Of a stretch of DNA of 64,000 nucleotides, positions 7,447 through 16,675 are shown piece by piece. The DNA is from Turicibacter sanguinis (GTDB lineage: Bacteria > Bacillota_I > Bacilli_A > MOL361 > Turicibacteraceae). The stretch spans positions 1,787,501 to 1,851,500 of the forward strand of contig NZ_CP053187.1 in NCBI RefSeq assembly GCF_013046825.1, in the 5' to 3' direction. The notes under the pieces were generated by a model. It was given only the letters and a program-made list of their open reading frames with translations, was not told the origin of the DNA and did not search any database. The position numbers were made by a program, and so were the translations under genes. Every line of letters starts with the position of its first letter. Within the stretch, counting starts at the first letter, position 1.

Positions 7447-10400
7447 ATGAAAACAACAGAAGAAATTCAATCAGTGTTAATGAATCCAGAAATTTTTGAA
7501 ATCAACCGTTTAAAGGCACATAGTGATCATCGTTATTATCAAACATTAGCAGAAGCAGTGTCTAAAGGTGAGATGACGTGGCGCCACTCATTAAATGGAC
7601 AATGGTTATTTAAATATAGTGAAAATGTGATGGAGCGTCCAGTTGGGTTTGAAGCGTTAAACTTTAATCTTGATGGATTTGAGCGTATTAATGTTCCAGG
7701 GCATATCCAATTACAAGGTTATGATAAACCACACTATGTGAATACTCAGTATCCTTGGGATGGGCATGAAGAATTAAAACCTCCATACATTCCAGTTAAC
7801 TATAATCCAACGTCATCTTATGTGACTTACTTTGATGTGCCAAAAGAGTGGGGTGGGCAACCAGTTTGTATTTCATTTCAAGGGGTCGAGACTGCTTTTA
7901 ACGTTTGGTGTAATGGAGAGTTTGTTGGATATAGTGAGGATAGCTTTACGCCAAGTGAGTTTGACTTAACAAATTTTATCAACCGTGAAGGTGAAAATAA
8001 ATTAGCAGTTCAGGTTTATAAATGGTCAACAGGAAGTTGGCTTGAAGATCAAGATTTTTGGCGTTTATCAGGAATCTTCCGTGATGTTTATTTATTCACG
8101 AAACCAACGACTCATGTCGAAGACTTATTTGTGAAAACAACACTAAAAAATGACTATCAGGATGCAATGGTCAGCGTAGACTTCAGGGTAATCGGTGAAG
8201 AGGCAACGATTGTCGCACAATTAGTGGATGGAGAAGGTCAAGCTGTAGCAAGTGGAACTTGCGAAGTGGTAAATGAAACAGCACACCTTGAATTAGAAGT
8301 AGAAGGTGCTCACTTATGGAGTGCAGAACATCCGTATCTTTATCAATTGCAATTAGAAGTGAAAGTGAAAGGTGAAGTTGTTGAAGCGATTTGTCAACGT
8401 GTTGGAGTCCGCCAATTTGAAATGATTAATAAAGTGATGCACTTAAATGGAAAACGTATCGTCTTCCGTGGAGTTAATCGCCATGAATTTAGTGCGACTT
8501 ATGGACGTAGTGTCACAAATGAAGAAATGGAATGGGATGTTAAATTCTTAAAAGAATATAACTTCAATTCAGTTCGTACGTCACATTATCCAAATGCGTC
8601 TTACTTCTATGAATTATGTGATGAGTACGGTCTATATTTAATTGATGAAACGAATCTTGAAACACATGGAACTTGGCAACGTATGGGGGCAGTTGAAGAA
8701 AATGACGTGACACTTCCAAACGGACGTCCTGAATTTTTAGAAATTATTTTAGATCGTGCAAAGTCAATGCTTGAACGAGATAAAAACCACCCAAGTATTT
8801 TAATTTGGTCTTGTGGAAATGAAAGTTTCGGGGGAGAAAACTTATATAAAATGTCGGAGTACTTCAGACATCGTGATGAAACGCGCTTAGTCCATTACGA
8901 AGGGGTATTCTGGGATCGTCGTTTCAATGGGACATCGGATATGGAAAGTCGTATGTATGCAAAGGTTCCAGAAATCCGTGAATACTTAGATAATAATCCT
9001 GAAAAACCATTTATTTTATGTGAATATACCCATGCAATGGGCAACTCAAATGGTGGAATGGATCGCTACATTGAATTAGAAAATGAGTATGACATGTACC
9101 AAGGTGGATTCATTTGGGATTATATAGATCAAGCATTATGGACTGAAGATCGATATGGTAAGCCATATTTAGCGTTTGGTGGAGATTTTGGTGATCAGCC
9201 AACGGATTATAACTTCTGTGTCAATGGAATTATTTATGCTAATCGTGAAGCATCGCCAAAAATGCAAGCGATTAAAGGAGCATATCAACCATTTACAATT
9301 GAAGTTAAAGACGGTGGGGCGCAAATTCAAAACAAGAACATGTTCACAAATTTAAATGAATATACTCTAAAGTGGGAAATTGTGCGTGGTGAAGAAGTCG
9401 TATCATCTGGTGAGAGATACTATGATTTAGAACCATTATCAACTGGTTTCATTGATTTAGGGATCAATGTGACTCCACATCAGGAAGAACAAGTGATAAC
9501 CATCTCAATTTGTTTAAAAGAAGACACAATGTTTGCTCCATGTGGTCATGAGGTAGCATTTGGTCAGTTAATTGTGGATGCAGTTAAAGAAGAAGAGATT
9601 CGTCCTGTTAAAGCGTTCCAAATTGCAAATGGTGACGTGAATGTTGGAATTAGCGGTGAAGGATTTGAGGTCATATTTGCTAAAAACTTAGGACGTATGG
9701 TTTCAATGAAATATGATGGGATTGAGTATATTCACCAACCAAACTTATCGTTAATGCCAAATTTCTGGCGTGCATCAACGGATAATGATCGAGGAAATCA
9801 AGCGCCGATTAGAATGGCACAGTGGAAGTTGGCTTCGATGTATGCCTTCAATGAATTTATGGAAATTAATCGTCTTGAAGAAGGATTAGAAGTTATTTTT
9901 ACTTATAATTTAAATACAATGCCAGTTTCGCATGCAATTGTTAAATACTTCATTAATAGTTATGGTCAAATTCACGTGACAATGAGTTATGAAGGTGTTG
10001 AGGGATTACCAAACATGTTTAAGTTTGGAATGGATTTAGCGATTCCTTGTGAGTTCAATACGTTAACTTGGCGAGGATTTGGACCTGATGAAACGTATGC
10101 AGACCGTGAGTTTGGAGCACGCTATGGAACATTTACGAACAAAGTAGCTGACAATCTAGCGGCTTATGTGATTCCTCAAGCATGTGGAAATCATACGGGA
10201 GTACGTTATGCAACGTTAACAAACGAATCAGGAGCAGGGTTAAAAATTACAGGAGATGCTCCATTAAGTTTCTCAGCGCTTCCGTACACATCTCATGAGT
10301 TAGAAGCGGCGTTCCATCATTATGAATTGCCACCTGTTCACAAAACAGTTCTTTCAATTAATCATCAGGAAATGGGAGTTGGAGGCGATGATTCTTGGGG

Positions 10401-10479
10401 AGCGCGCCCAGACGCAAGATTTGAATTGCCAGCCAACATGAAGTATGAATATAGCTTTGTAATTGAGTCAGTAAAATAG
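7447..10479 (+). CDS. lacZ: Beta-galactosidase LacZ, GH2 family, copy 1
   Basis: Hydrolyses lactose and related beta-galactosides in the cytosol. The 1010 residues follow the E. coli LacZ plan: jelly-roll sugar-binding domain (about 50-220), immunoglobulin-like domain, TIM barrel (about 330-625) and C-terminal small-chain domain (about 740-1005). The acid/base is Glu459 in SCGNESFGG and the nucleophile Glu526 in LCEYTHAMGNSNGG. No signal peptide. Shine-Dalgarno GGGGAGG lies 11 nt upstream. A second full-length copy starts 234 bp downstream, of the same length and without gaps between the two catalytic residues. A transporter for lactose is not in the immediate neighbourhood; the GPH symporter at 2.4 kb or the binding protein at 14.7 kb may serve (inference). 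Confidence 0.96.
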   Translation: MKTTEEIQSVLMNPEIFEINRLKAHSDHRYYQTLAEAVSKGEMTWRHSLNGQWLFKYSENVMERPVGFEALNFNLDGFERINVPGHIQLQGYDKPHYVNTQYPWDGHEELKPPYIPVNYNPTSSYVTYFDVPKEWGGQPVCISFQGVETAFNVWCNGEFVGYSEDSFTPSEFDLTNFINREGENKLAVQVYKWSTGSWLEDQDFWRLSGIFRDVYLFTKPTTHVEDLFVKTTLKNDYQDAMVSVDFRVIGEEATIVAQLVDGEGQAVASGTCEVVNETAHLELEVEGAHLWSAEHPYLYQLQLEVKVKGEVVEAICQRVGVRQFEMINKVMHLNGKRIVFRGVNRHEFSATYGRSVTNEEMEWDVKFLKEYNFNSVRTSHYPNASYFYELCDEYGLYLIDETNLETHGTWQRMGAVEENDVTLPNGRPEFLEIILDRAKSMLERDKNHPSILIWSCGNESFGGENLYKMSEYFRHRDETRLVHYEGVFWDRRFNGTSDMESRMYAKVPEIREYLDNNPEKPFILCEYTHAMGNSNGGMDRYIELENEYDMYQGGFIWDYIDQALWTEDRYGKPYLAFGGDFGDQPTDYNFCVNGIIYANREASPKMQAIKGAYQPFTIEVKDGGAQIQNKNMFTNLNEYTLKWEIVRGEEVVSSGERYYDLEPLSTGFIDLGINVTPHQEEQVITISICLKEDTMFAPCGHEVAFGQLIVDAVKEEEIRPVKAFQIANGDVNVGISGEGFEVIFAKNLGRMVSMKYDGIEYIHQPNLSLMPNFWRASTDNDRGNQAPIRMAQWKLASMYAFNEFMEINRLEEGLEVIFTYNLNTMPVSHAIVKYFINSYGQIHVTMSYEGVEGLPNMFKFGMDLAIPCEFNTLTWRGFGPDETYADREFGARYGTFTNKVADNLAAYVIPQACGNHTGVRYATLTNESGAGLKITGDAPLSFSALPYTSHELEAAFHHYELPPVHKTVLSINHQEMGVGGDDSWGARPDARFELPANMKYEYSFVIESVK

Positions 10480-10492
10480 TTAAAATTCTTAG

Positions 10493-10527
10493 CACCTGAA
10501 CTTTTTATAGTTTAGGTGTTTTTTTTA
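10493..10527 (+). terminator. Rho-independent terminator between the lacZ copies
   Basis: CACCTGAAC / GTTTAGGTG stem (one G-U pair), then TTTTTTTT. It separates the two copies into different transcription units unless read through. Confidence 0.85.
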
Positions 10528-10713
10528 TAGAAAGTTAATTTTTATTATTTCAACTTTATAAAGAAAGCGTTAATATTAAATCTAAGTATTCATATGAAAG
10601 GATATGATGGATGCTTAATGAGTGTTTGATTTTATGAGGAGAAAAGATTTCATCGTGATGTTTTCTGATGAGGGTTCATGCAAAAAATTAATTTATGAGT
10701 GGGGGATTAAAGT

Positions 10714-13700
10714 ATGAAAACGACGCAAGAGATTCAGTCAGTGTTAATGAATCTAGAAATTTTTGAAATTAATCGTTTAAAAGCACATAGTGATCATCGT
10801 TATTATCAAACATTAACAGAAGCCATTTCTAAAGTACAGATGACATGGCGTCGCTCATTAAATGGAGAATGGTTATTTAATTATAGTGAAAACGTGATGG
10901 AACGTCCGGTTGGATTTGAAGCGTTAAATTTTAATTGTCAGAATTTTAATCGTATTCATGTTCCAGGCCACATTCAATTACAAGGTTATGATAAACCTCA
11001 TTACGTAAATGCACAGTATCCTTGGGATGGGCACGAGGAGTTAGTCCCACCCTATATTCCGACGACATTTAATCCAACGGCTTCTTATGTCACTTACTTT
11101 GAAGTACCAAAAGAGTGGGAAGGACAAACGGTTTGTATTTCATTTCAAGGGGTTGAGACCGCCTTTAATGTCTGGTGTAATGGAGAGTTTGTTGGATATA
11201 GTGAGGATAGCTTTACACCGAGTGAATTTGATTTAACAAACTTCATCAACCGTGAAGGTGAAAATAAATTAGCAGTTCAGGTTTATAAATGGTCAACAGG
11301 AAGTTGGCTTGAAGATCAAGATTTTTGGCGTTTATCAGGAATTTTTCGTGATGTTTATTTATTCACGAAACCAACAACGCATGTGGAAGATTTATTTGTG
11401 AAAACAACACTAAAAAATGACTATCAGGATGCAACGGTAAGCGTAGACTTCAAGGTAATCGGTCAACAGGCAACAATTGTTTCACAATTAGTAGATGCAA
11501 ATGGACAGGTTGTGGCTAGTGGAGCTTGTGATGTTTTTGATGGATGTGCAAAATTAGAGTTAGATATCACTAATGCTCACTTATGGAGTGCAGAACATCC
11601 GTATCTTTATCAATTGCAATTAGAGGTAAAGGTAAAAGGTGAAGTTGTTGAAGGGATTTGTCAACGTGTCGGAATTCGTCAATTTGAAATGATTAATAAA
11701 GTGATGCATTTAAATGGGAAACGCATCGTGTTCCGAGGTGTAAATCGTCATGAATTTAGTGCAACTTACGGACGTAGTGTAACAAAAGAAGAGATGGAAT
11801 GGGATGTGAAATTTTTAAAAGAGCATAATTTTAATGCAGTTCGTACCTCACATTATCCAAACGCTTCGTATTTCTATGAGTTATGTGATGAATATGGATT
11901 ATATTTAATTGATGAAACGAATCTTGAAACTCATGGGACTTGGAAGTATGGTGTTTCGGTTGAAGAAAATGAGCCGGCTATTCCAAACGGACGTCCTGAA
12001 TTTTTAGAAATTATTTTAGATCGTGCAAAGTCAATGCTTGAACGAGATAAAAACCATCCAAGTATTTTAATTTGGTCTTGTGGAAATGAAAGTTTTGGGG
12101 GAGAAAACTTATACAAAATGTCACAGTACTTCCGTGAAGCTGATGAAACCCGCCTTGTTCACTATGAAGGAGTTTTTCATGACCGCCGTTATCATAAAAC
12201 ATCAGATATGGAAAGTCGCATGTATACGAGAGTTCCTGAAATTCGTGAATACTTGGATAACCATCCTGAAAAGCCATTTATTTTATGTGAATATACCCAT
12301 GCAATGGGCAACTCAAATGGTGGAATGGACCGCTACATTGAGCTTGAAGATGAGTACGAGATGTACCAAGGTGGATTCATATGGGACTATATTGATCAAG
12401 CGTTATGGACAAAGGATCGCTACGGTAAGCCATATTTAGCGTTCGGTGGAGATTTTTCTGATCAGCCAACGGATTATAATTTCTGTGTCAACGGAATTAT
12501 TTATGCGAATCGTGAAGCATCACCAAAAATGCAAGCGATTAAAGGGGCATATCAACCCTTTACGGTGATTGTAAAAGAGGGTGGAGCACAGATTCAGAAC
12601 AAGCATTTATTTACGAATTTAAATGAATATACACTGAAGTGGGAGGTTGAATCGGGTGAAAAATTAGTAGCATCTGGTGAGGGATACTATAACTTAGAAC
12701 CATTATCAACAGGATTTATTGATTTAGGAATCGATATGACGCCACGTCAGGAGGAATTAGTGGTAACTGTTTCAATCTGTTTAAAAGAAGATAAATTATT
12801 CGCTTCATGTGGACATGAGATAGCATTTGGTCAATGCATCATAGAGGCAGTTAAAGAAGAAGCAGCTCAACCTGTAAAAGAATTTACGATTGTAGAAGGT
12901 AGTACAAATGTTGGAATTCATGGTGAAGGATTTGAAGTGCTGTTTGGTAAAATACTCGGGCGCATCGTATCGATAAAATATGATGGTGTGGAGTATATTC
13001 ATCAACCAAACTTATCATTGATGCCAAGCTTCTGGCGAGCGGCGACTGATAATGATCGTGGAAGTCGAGCTCATCTTCAATCTGCACAATGGAGAACAGC
13101 AACCCTTTCTTCATTCCATGAAAAATTAGAATTTAATCGACGTGTAGACGGCTTAGAAGTAATCATTACGTATAATTTAAATACCATTCCAAGTTCTCAT
13201 GCTATCGTGACCTACTTTATTAATAGTTATGGACAAATTCATGTTCACATGAGTTATAAAGGTATTGAAGGCTTACCAAATATGTTCAAATTTGGAATGG
13301 ATTTAGCGATTCCATGTGAGTTTAATACATTAACATGGCGAGGATTCGGGCCAGATGAAACATATGCTGACCGTGAATTTGGGGCTAAATATGGAACTTA
13401 TACAAATAAAGTTGCTGATAATGTAGCAGGATATGTGATTCCTCAAGCATGTGGAAATCACACGAGAGTACGTTATGCAACCATAACGAATGCAACTGGA
13501 GCAGGATTAAAAATTACAGGAGATGCTCCATTAAGTTTCTCAGCTTTACCTTATACATCTCATGAATTAGAAGTAGCGTTCCACCATTATGAATTACCAC
13601 CTGTCCATAAAACAGTTCTTTCGATTAACGCTCAAGAAATGGGAGTTGGAGGTGATGATTCTTGGGGAGCACGCCCAGAAGCGAGATTTGAATTGCCTGG

Positions 13701-13746
13701 TAACGAAAATTATGAATACAGTTTTGTGATTGAGCCGACAAAATAA
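10714..13746 (+). CDS. lacZ: Beta-galactosidase LacZ, GH2 family, copy 2
   Basis: Second full-length beta-galactosidase with the same 1010-residue length and domain plan as the preceding gene; acid/base Glu459 and nucleophile Glu526 fall at identical positions. Most of the chain is close to copy 1, but differences cluster around residues 400-412 (TWKYGVSVEENEP against TWQRMGAVEENDV), 485-500 and 780-810, next to or near the catalytic barrel and in the C-terminal domain, so substrate preference may differ. Several stretches match copy 1 base for base, which points to gene conversion after duplication. Shine-Dalgarno GTGGGGG lies upstream of the ATG. The 234-bp gap and terminator suggest separate control. 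Confidence 0.96.
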   Translation: MKTTQEIQSVLMNLEIFEINRLKAHSDHRYYQTLTEAISKVQMTWRRSLNGEWLFNYSENVMERPVGFEALNFNCQNFNRIHVPGHIQLQGYDKPHYVNAQYPWDGHEELVPPYIPTTFNPTASYVTYFEVPKEWEGQTVCISFQGVETAFNVWCNGEFVGYSEDSFTPSEFDLTNFINREGENKLAVQVYKWSTGSWLEDQDFWRLSGIFRDVYLFTKPTTHVEDLFVKTTLKNDYQDATVSVDFKVIGQQATIVSQLVDANGQVVASGACDVFDGCAKLELDITNAHLWSAEHPYLYQLQLEVKVKGEVVEGICQRVGIRQFEMINKVMHLNGKRIVFRGVNRHEFSATYGRSVTKEEMEWDVKFLKEHNFNAVRTSHYPNASYFYELCDEYGLYLIDETNLETHGTWKYGVSVEENEPAIPNGRPEFLEIILDRAKSMLERDKNHPSILIWSCGNESFGGENLYKMSQYFREADETRLVHYEGVFHDRRYHKTSDMESRMYTRVPEIREYLDNHPEKPFILCEYTHAMGNSNGGMDRYIELEDEYEMYQGGFIWDYIDQALWTKDRYGKPYLAFGGDFSDQPTDYNFCVNGIIYANREASPKMQAIKGAYQPFTVIVKEGGAQIQNKHLFTNLNEYTLKWEVESGEKLVASGEGYYNLEPLSTGFIDLGIDMTPRQEELVVTVSICLKEDKLFASCGHEIAFGQCIIEAVKEEAAQPVKEFTIVEGSTNVGIHGEGFEVLFGKILGRIVSIKYDGVEYIHQPNLSLMPSFWRAATDNDRGSRAHLQSAQWRTATLSSFHEKLEFNRRVDGLEVIITYNLNTIPSSHAIVTYFINSYGQIHVHMSYKGIEGLPNMFKFGMDLAIPCEFNTLTWRGFGPDETYADREFGAKYGTYTNKVADNVAGYVIPQACGNHTRVRYATITNATGAGLKITGDAPLSFSALPYTSHELEVAFHHYELPPVHKTVLSINAQEMGVGGDDSWGARPEARFELPGNENYEYSFVIEPTK

Positions 13747-13754
13747 ACTAACAG

Positions 13755-13788
13755 GGGACCTTGCTAAGTGAAGGTCCTCTTTTGTTTT
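13755..13788 (+). terminator. Rho-independent terminator after lacZ copy 2
   Basis: GGACCTT / AAGGTCC stem extended by G-U pairing, with TCTTTTG after it. A second palindrome CCTTTAAATTTTAAAGG follows at about 13799. Confidence 0.85.
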
Positions 13789-13876
13789 GAAAAAAGAGCC
13801 TTTAAATTTTAAAGGATCTTTGAAACTCCTGTTAAATGATTATTGAAAATATTTCACTTATTGATGCATTTGTTGT

Positions 13877-13886
13877 CAAGCGCTTG
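13877..13886 (+). promoter_or_regulatory. LacI-family type operator
   Basis: Perfect 10-bp palindrome CAAGCGCTTG with the central CG typical of LacI/GalR/CcpA operators. It does not match the full cre consensus (3 mismatches), so another LacI-family regulator is possible. It lies about 135 bp upstream of the HPr-like gene. Confidence 0.4.
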
Positions 13887-14021
13887 TTTCGAATGTAGTA
13901 GATTTTTTTGTCTAAAAGATTATGTACGTTTTCTTTGAACTAAGGAGGAATCTCGCGAATATAGTTTATTAGATGAAACAAGCAACCAGAAACACTTCAA
14001 ACATTAAAGGAGTTGTTACCT

Positions 14022-14249
14022 ATGAGAGTGTATCAAATTAAATTTAATTCAGTTGAAGAGGTTAAAAAATTCGTTAATATTGTTGGAAAATATGGATATG
14101 AAATCGAATTAGAGCGTGATGGTCATAAGGTTGATGCGAAATCAATCATGGGGGTTTTAAGTCTCGGATTCGAAAGACCCTTAAATTTAATTGCTTCTAC
14201 AGAAAATGCAATTAGTTTACAAAAAGAAATTCAAGGTTATTTATTATAA
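14022..14249 (+). CDS. HPr-like protein lacking the active-site histidine (Crh-like)
   Basis: A 75-residue single-domain protein of the PTS HPr family. The regulatory-serine region is well kept (AKSIMGVLSLG, Ser41 equal to HPr Ser46), but the N-terminal GxHARPA segment that carries the phosphorylated His15 is replaced by NSVEEVKKFV. It cannot carry phosphate in PTS transfer by the normal route. In Bacillus, Crh has the same pattern (no His15, Ser46 kept) and serves as a CcpA co-repressor; that role here is an inference. Start: ATG 14022 has AAAGGAG 9 nt upstream, while the in-frame TTG at 14013 directly abuts that site. It stands alone between lacZ and a sugar-binding protein. Confidence 0.8.
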   Translation: MRVYQIKFNSVEEVKKFVNIVGKYGYEIELERDGHKVDAKSIMGVLSLGFERPLNLIASTENAISLQKEIQGYLL

Positions 14250-14255
14250 GATTTT

Positions 14256-14299
14256 AAACCAATGACAAAAAAGGGGAGGTGTCATTGGTTTTTATTTTG
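14256..14299 (+). terminator. Rho-independent terminator after HPr-like gene
   Basis: 12-bp perfect stem AAACCAATGACA / TGTCATTGGTTT followed by a T-rich run. Confidence 0.92.
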
Positions 14300-14587
14300 T
14301 AAAAGATTTTGGGATAAAAAAATAGAGAGAGGTCGTAGGTGGATATCAGAGAATAGCCTATAAAATTCCGTTTAAATATTAATAATTTTTAGTTAAAAAA
14401 TAAAGTTTCTAACTCATTATTCGACATTTTGAAAAGTAAATATGTAAAAATTGTAGAAAATACATTATCAATTCATTGGTTTTTTGAATAGAAACGATTC
14501 AAATTCGTTAATCTTAATAATCTTCCTAACAACAAATAAAAAAACGATTAAATTTTAGAAAATAATATAACATTTCTATTCAATCTG
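14300..14587 (+). other. A+T-rich intergenic region
   Basis: No ORF, RNA or repeat recognised in this very A+T-rich stretch; the promoter and cre site of the next gene follow at 14588-14609. Confidence 0.4.
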
Positions 14588-14609
14588 TGTTACAATGAAA
14601 CCGTTAACA
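14588..14609 (+). promoter_or_regulatory. Extended -10 promoter overlapped by a perfect cre site
   Basis: TGTTACAAT (14588-14596) is an extended -10 element. Overlapping its end, ATGAAACCGTTAACA (14595-14609) fits the cre consensus WTGNAANCGNWNNCW at every position. CcpA bound here would cover the start of transcription and repress the sugar-binding protein gene. Confidence 0.7.
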
Positions 14610-14734
14610 TAGTAACTGATTTAAACTTTAAATTACTAAAAAAACTAAAAAAACTAGGGAATAGTTTCAAGATAGTAGGGGCAAGCATTAAAAGTTTATG
14701 TTAGTTATTGATTAAGTTAGAGGGGGATTCAAAA

Positions 14735-16039
14735 ATGAAAAAAGTAACATCGTTATTGTTTGCAGCGACATTAGCAGCTGCAGGTTTAGCTGGATGTAGT
14801 AGTGGAAATGAAACAAAATCTGAAACGCCAACGGATTCATCAAGCAATACTGAAGTAAAACCTGAAACGACAACAGACTCAACATCTGGAGATAAAGTAG
14901 AAATTAAGTTATGGTTAGATTATGATAATTATGCAGAAGCATTAGAAGAAGCAATCGAAGCAAAATACTCTAATATTGATATTGTTTGGGAACACGTAGA
15001 ATCAACTCAATCTAGAACTAAGTTAGAGTTAGATGGACCGGCAGGGGTTGGACCAGATATTTTCTTACAGCCACATGATACAATGGCACAATCGATTCAA
15101 GGAAATATTTTATTACCACTTGGATCATCTTTAAGTGAGAATGTAAAATCACGTTTTATTGAGAGCGCTGTTGAAACGGCAAAATCAGGAGATCAATATT
15201 ATGGTGTTCCAATTTCAACTGAATCAATTGCTTTATTCTACAATAAAACATTATTAGAAGAAAATGGATTTGATGTTGCGACAACGTTTGAAGAAGTAAA
15301 AGCACAAGGAGATGTGTTTAATAATGCGGCTGAAAATAAATTCATCATGCGTTTTGAAGCGGGGAACGCCTATACGATGCAATTTTTCTTAACAGCAAAC
15401 GGTTACCAATTATTTGGAGCGGATCATACTGACCCAAATGCAATTAATTTCGATTCTGAAGAGGCAATTGCTGGATTAGAATATTTCAAATCTATGCAAG
15501 AATATTTACCAGTCCCTTATGCTGACTTAACAACTGATACCGTTGAAGTTGAGTTCGGTAAAGGAACTGTGCCATACGTTATCGTTGGTCCATGGGCTAT
15601 TTCTGAAATTAAAAACACAGCAGACTTTGAATGGGGAATTACAACCATTCCAACGATTAATGGGGTTCAACCATTAACATTCTCTGGGAATATCATTGCA
15701 TCTATTAGTGCTTACACACAACATCCTGATGAAGCACGTCAAGTATTAGAATACATGATTTCTGATGAAGGATTAGAAATTCTTTATAAAGTTCGTGGAG
15801 CAATTCCAGCCTTACAAGATCCAACTGTTATTGATGGACTTTCTGATGATGCTTATGTAATGGGAGTTCTTGAACAAGCTCAATTCTCTGAACCGATGCC
15901 AAGTATTCCTGAAATGGCAAGTTTCTGGGCACCTGCTGAAACAATGTATCGTTCAGTTTGGGAAGGGTTAGCGACTCCACAAGAAGCGGCTACAAAAGCC
16001 ATGTCAGATTACGAACAAGCATTATTGTTAGTACAATAA
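14735..16039 (+). CDS. Sugar ABC transporter substrate-binding lipoprotein (family 1)
   Basis: A MalE-like extracellular solute-binding protein of 434 residues. Residues 1-21 form a lipoprotein signal (KK, hydrophobic stretch, lipobox LAGC with Cys21 the lipidated residue), followed by a Ser/Thr/Glu-rich linker to about residue 55 and the two-lobe binding domain. It would capture an oligosaccharide at the outer face of the membrane, most like maltodextrin-binding proteins. ATG 14735 has AGAGGGGG 8 nt upstream, so the nine codons before it are not used. No permease or ATPase gene is nearby, so it must borrow transport subunits encoded elsewhere. A perfect cre site sits at its promoter, indicating catabolite repression. 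Confidence 0.92.
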   Translation: MKKVTSLLFAATLAAAGLAGCSSGNETKSETPTDSSSNTEVKPETTTDSTSGDKVEIKLWLDYDNYAEALEEAIEAKYSNIDIVWEHVESTQSRTKLELDGPAGVGPDIFLQPHDTMAQSIQGNILLPLGSSLSENVKSRFIESAVETAKSGDQYYGVPISTESIALFYNKTLLEENGFDVATTFEEVKAQGDVFNNAAENKFIMRFEAGNAYTMQFFLTANGYQLFGADHTDPNAINFDSEEAIAGLEYFKSMQEYLPVPYADLTTDTVEVEFGKGTVPYVIVGPWAISEIKNTADFEWGITTIPTINGVQPLTFSGNIIASISAYTQHPDEARQVLEYMISDEGLEILYKVRGAIPALQDPTVIDGLSDDAYVMGVLEQAQFSEPMPSIPEMASFWAPAETMYRSVWEGLATPQEAATKAMSDYEQALLLVQ

Positions 16040-16050
16040 TTTAATTTTGA

Positions 16051-16087
16051 AAGAAGTTATCTAGTTTGGGATAGCTTCTTTTTTTTA
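16051..16087 (+). terminator. Rho-independent terminator after binding protein
   Basis: AAGAAGTTATC / GATAGCTTCTT 11-bp stem (one G-U) and a T8 run. Confidence 0.9.
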
Positions 16088-16194
16088 GATAAATAATAAG
16101 CTAAAATACTGTATTGATGTAAACTAAATATTTAGGATGTCTTGATTATTAAAGGAAAACAATAGATGCGATGATGAAAATAAGGAGTTTAGTT

Positions 16195-16638
16195 ATGAAA
16201 GTTGGCGTTATTTCAGATACTCATAATGTTTTAAGAGAAGAGGTGTTAGATTATTTAAAAGACTGTGATTATATTATTCATGCAGGTGATGTCTGTCAGG
16301 TAGAGATTATGGAACGTTTAAATCAGATTGCTAAAACGTTCGTGGTAGCAGGAAATAATGATAAAGCACTCGATCTTCCAAAAGATTTAGAAATTGAGTT
16401 GGGTGAAATCTTAATTTATGTTGTACACGATAAATTAGATATTCCTAAAAATATGAATCATGTTAATCTTATTATTTATGGTCACTCACATAAGTATGAG
16501 TATGAGGAACGTGAGGGGATTAAGTATTTAAATCCCGGTGGTTGTGGACGTCGGCGATTTTCATTACCATTAACCATGGCAATCCTTCATCTAAATGATG
16601 ATCATATGGAAATTGAAAAAATTGACTTACAATATTAA
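16195..16638 (+). CDS. YfcE/MJ0936-type metallophosphoesterase
   Basis: A 147-residue calcineurin-like phosphoesterase of the small YfcE/MJ0936 group, which hydrolyses phosphodiesters with two bound metals. All metal-ligand motifs are seen: D8 and H10 in SDTH, D32 in GDV, N54 in GNND, H78, and H97 and H99 in GHSH. The physiological substrate cannot be told from sequence. Start at ATG 16195, which has AAGGAG 7 nt upstream; the frame extends further upstream but without a ribosome site. Confidence 0.9.
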   Translation: MKVGVISDTHNVLREEVLDYLKDCDYIIHAGDVCQVEIMERLNQIAKTFVVAGNNDKALDLPKDLEIELGEILIYVVHDKLDIPKNMNHVNLIIYGHSHKYEYEEREGIKYLNPGGCGRRRFSLPLTMAILHLNDDHMEIEKIDLQY

Positions 16639-16671
16639 AAGGAGCATGTCATTAAAGAATGCTCCTTTTTT
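16637..16671. terminator. Bidirectional terminator between phosphoesterase and ilvE
   Basis: AAAAGGAGCAT / ATGCTCCTTTT stem lies between two convergent genes and has T-rich flanks on both strands. Confidence 0.88.
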
Positions 16672-16675
16672 GTGT

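Noticed and set aside
12080-12439. 119-codon open frame inside lacZ copy 2 on the plus strand
   Set aside because: It lies wholly within the lacZ reading frame, has no ribosome site and no protein-like family signal.
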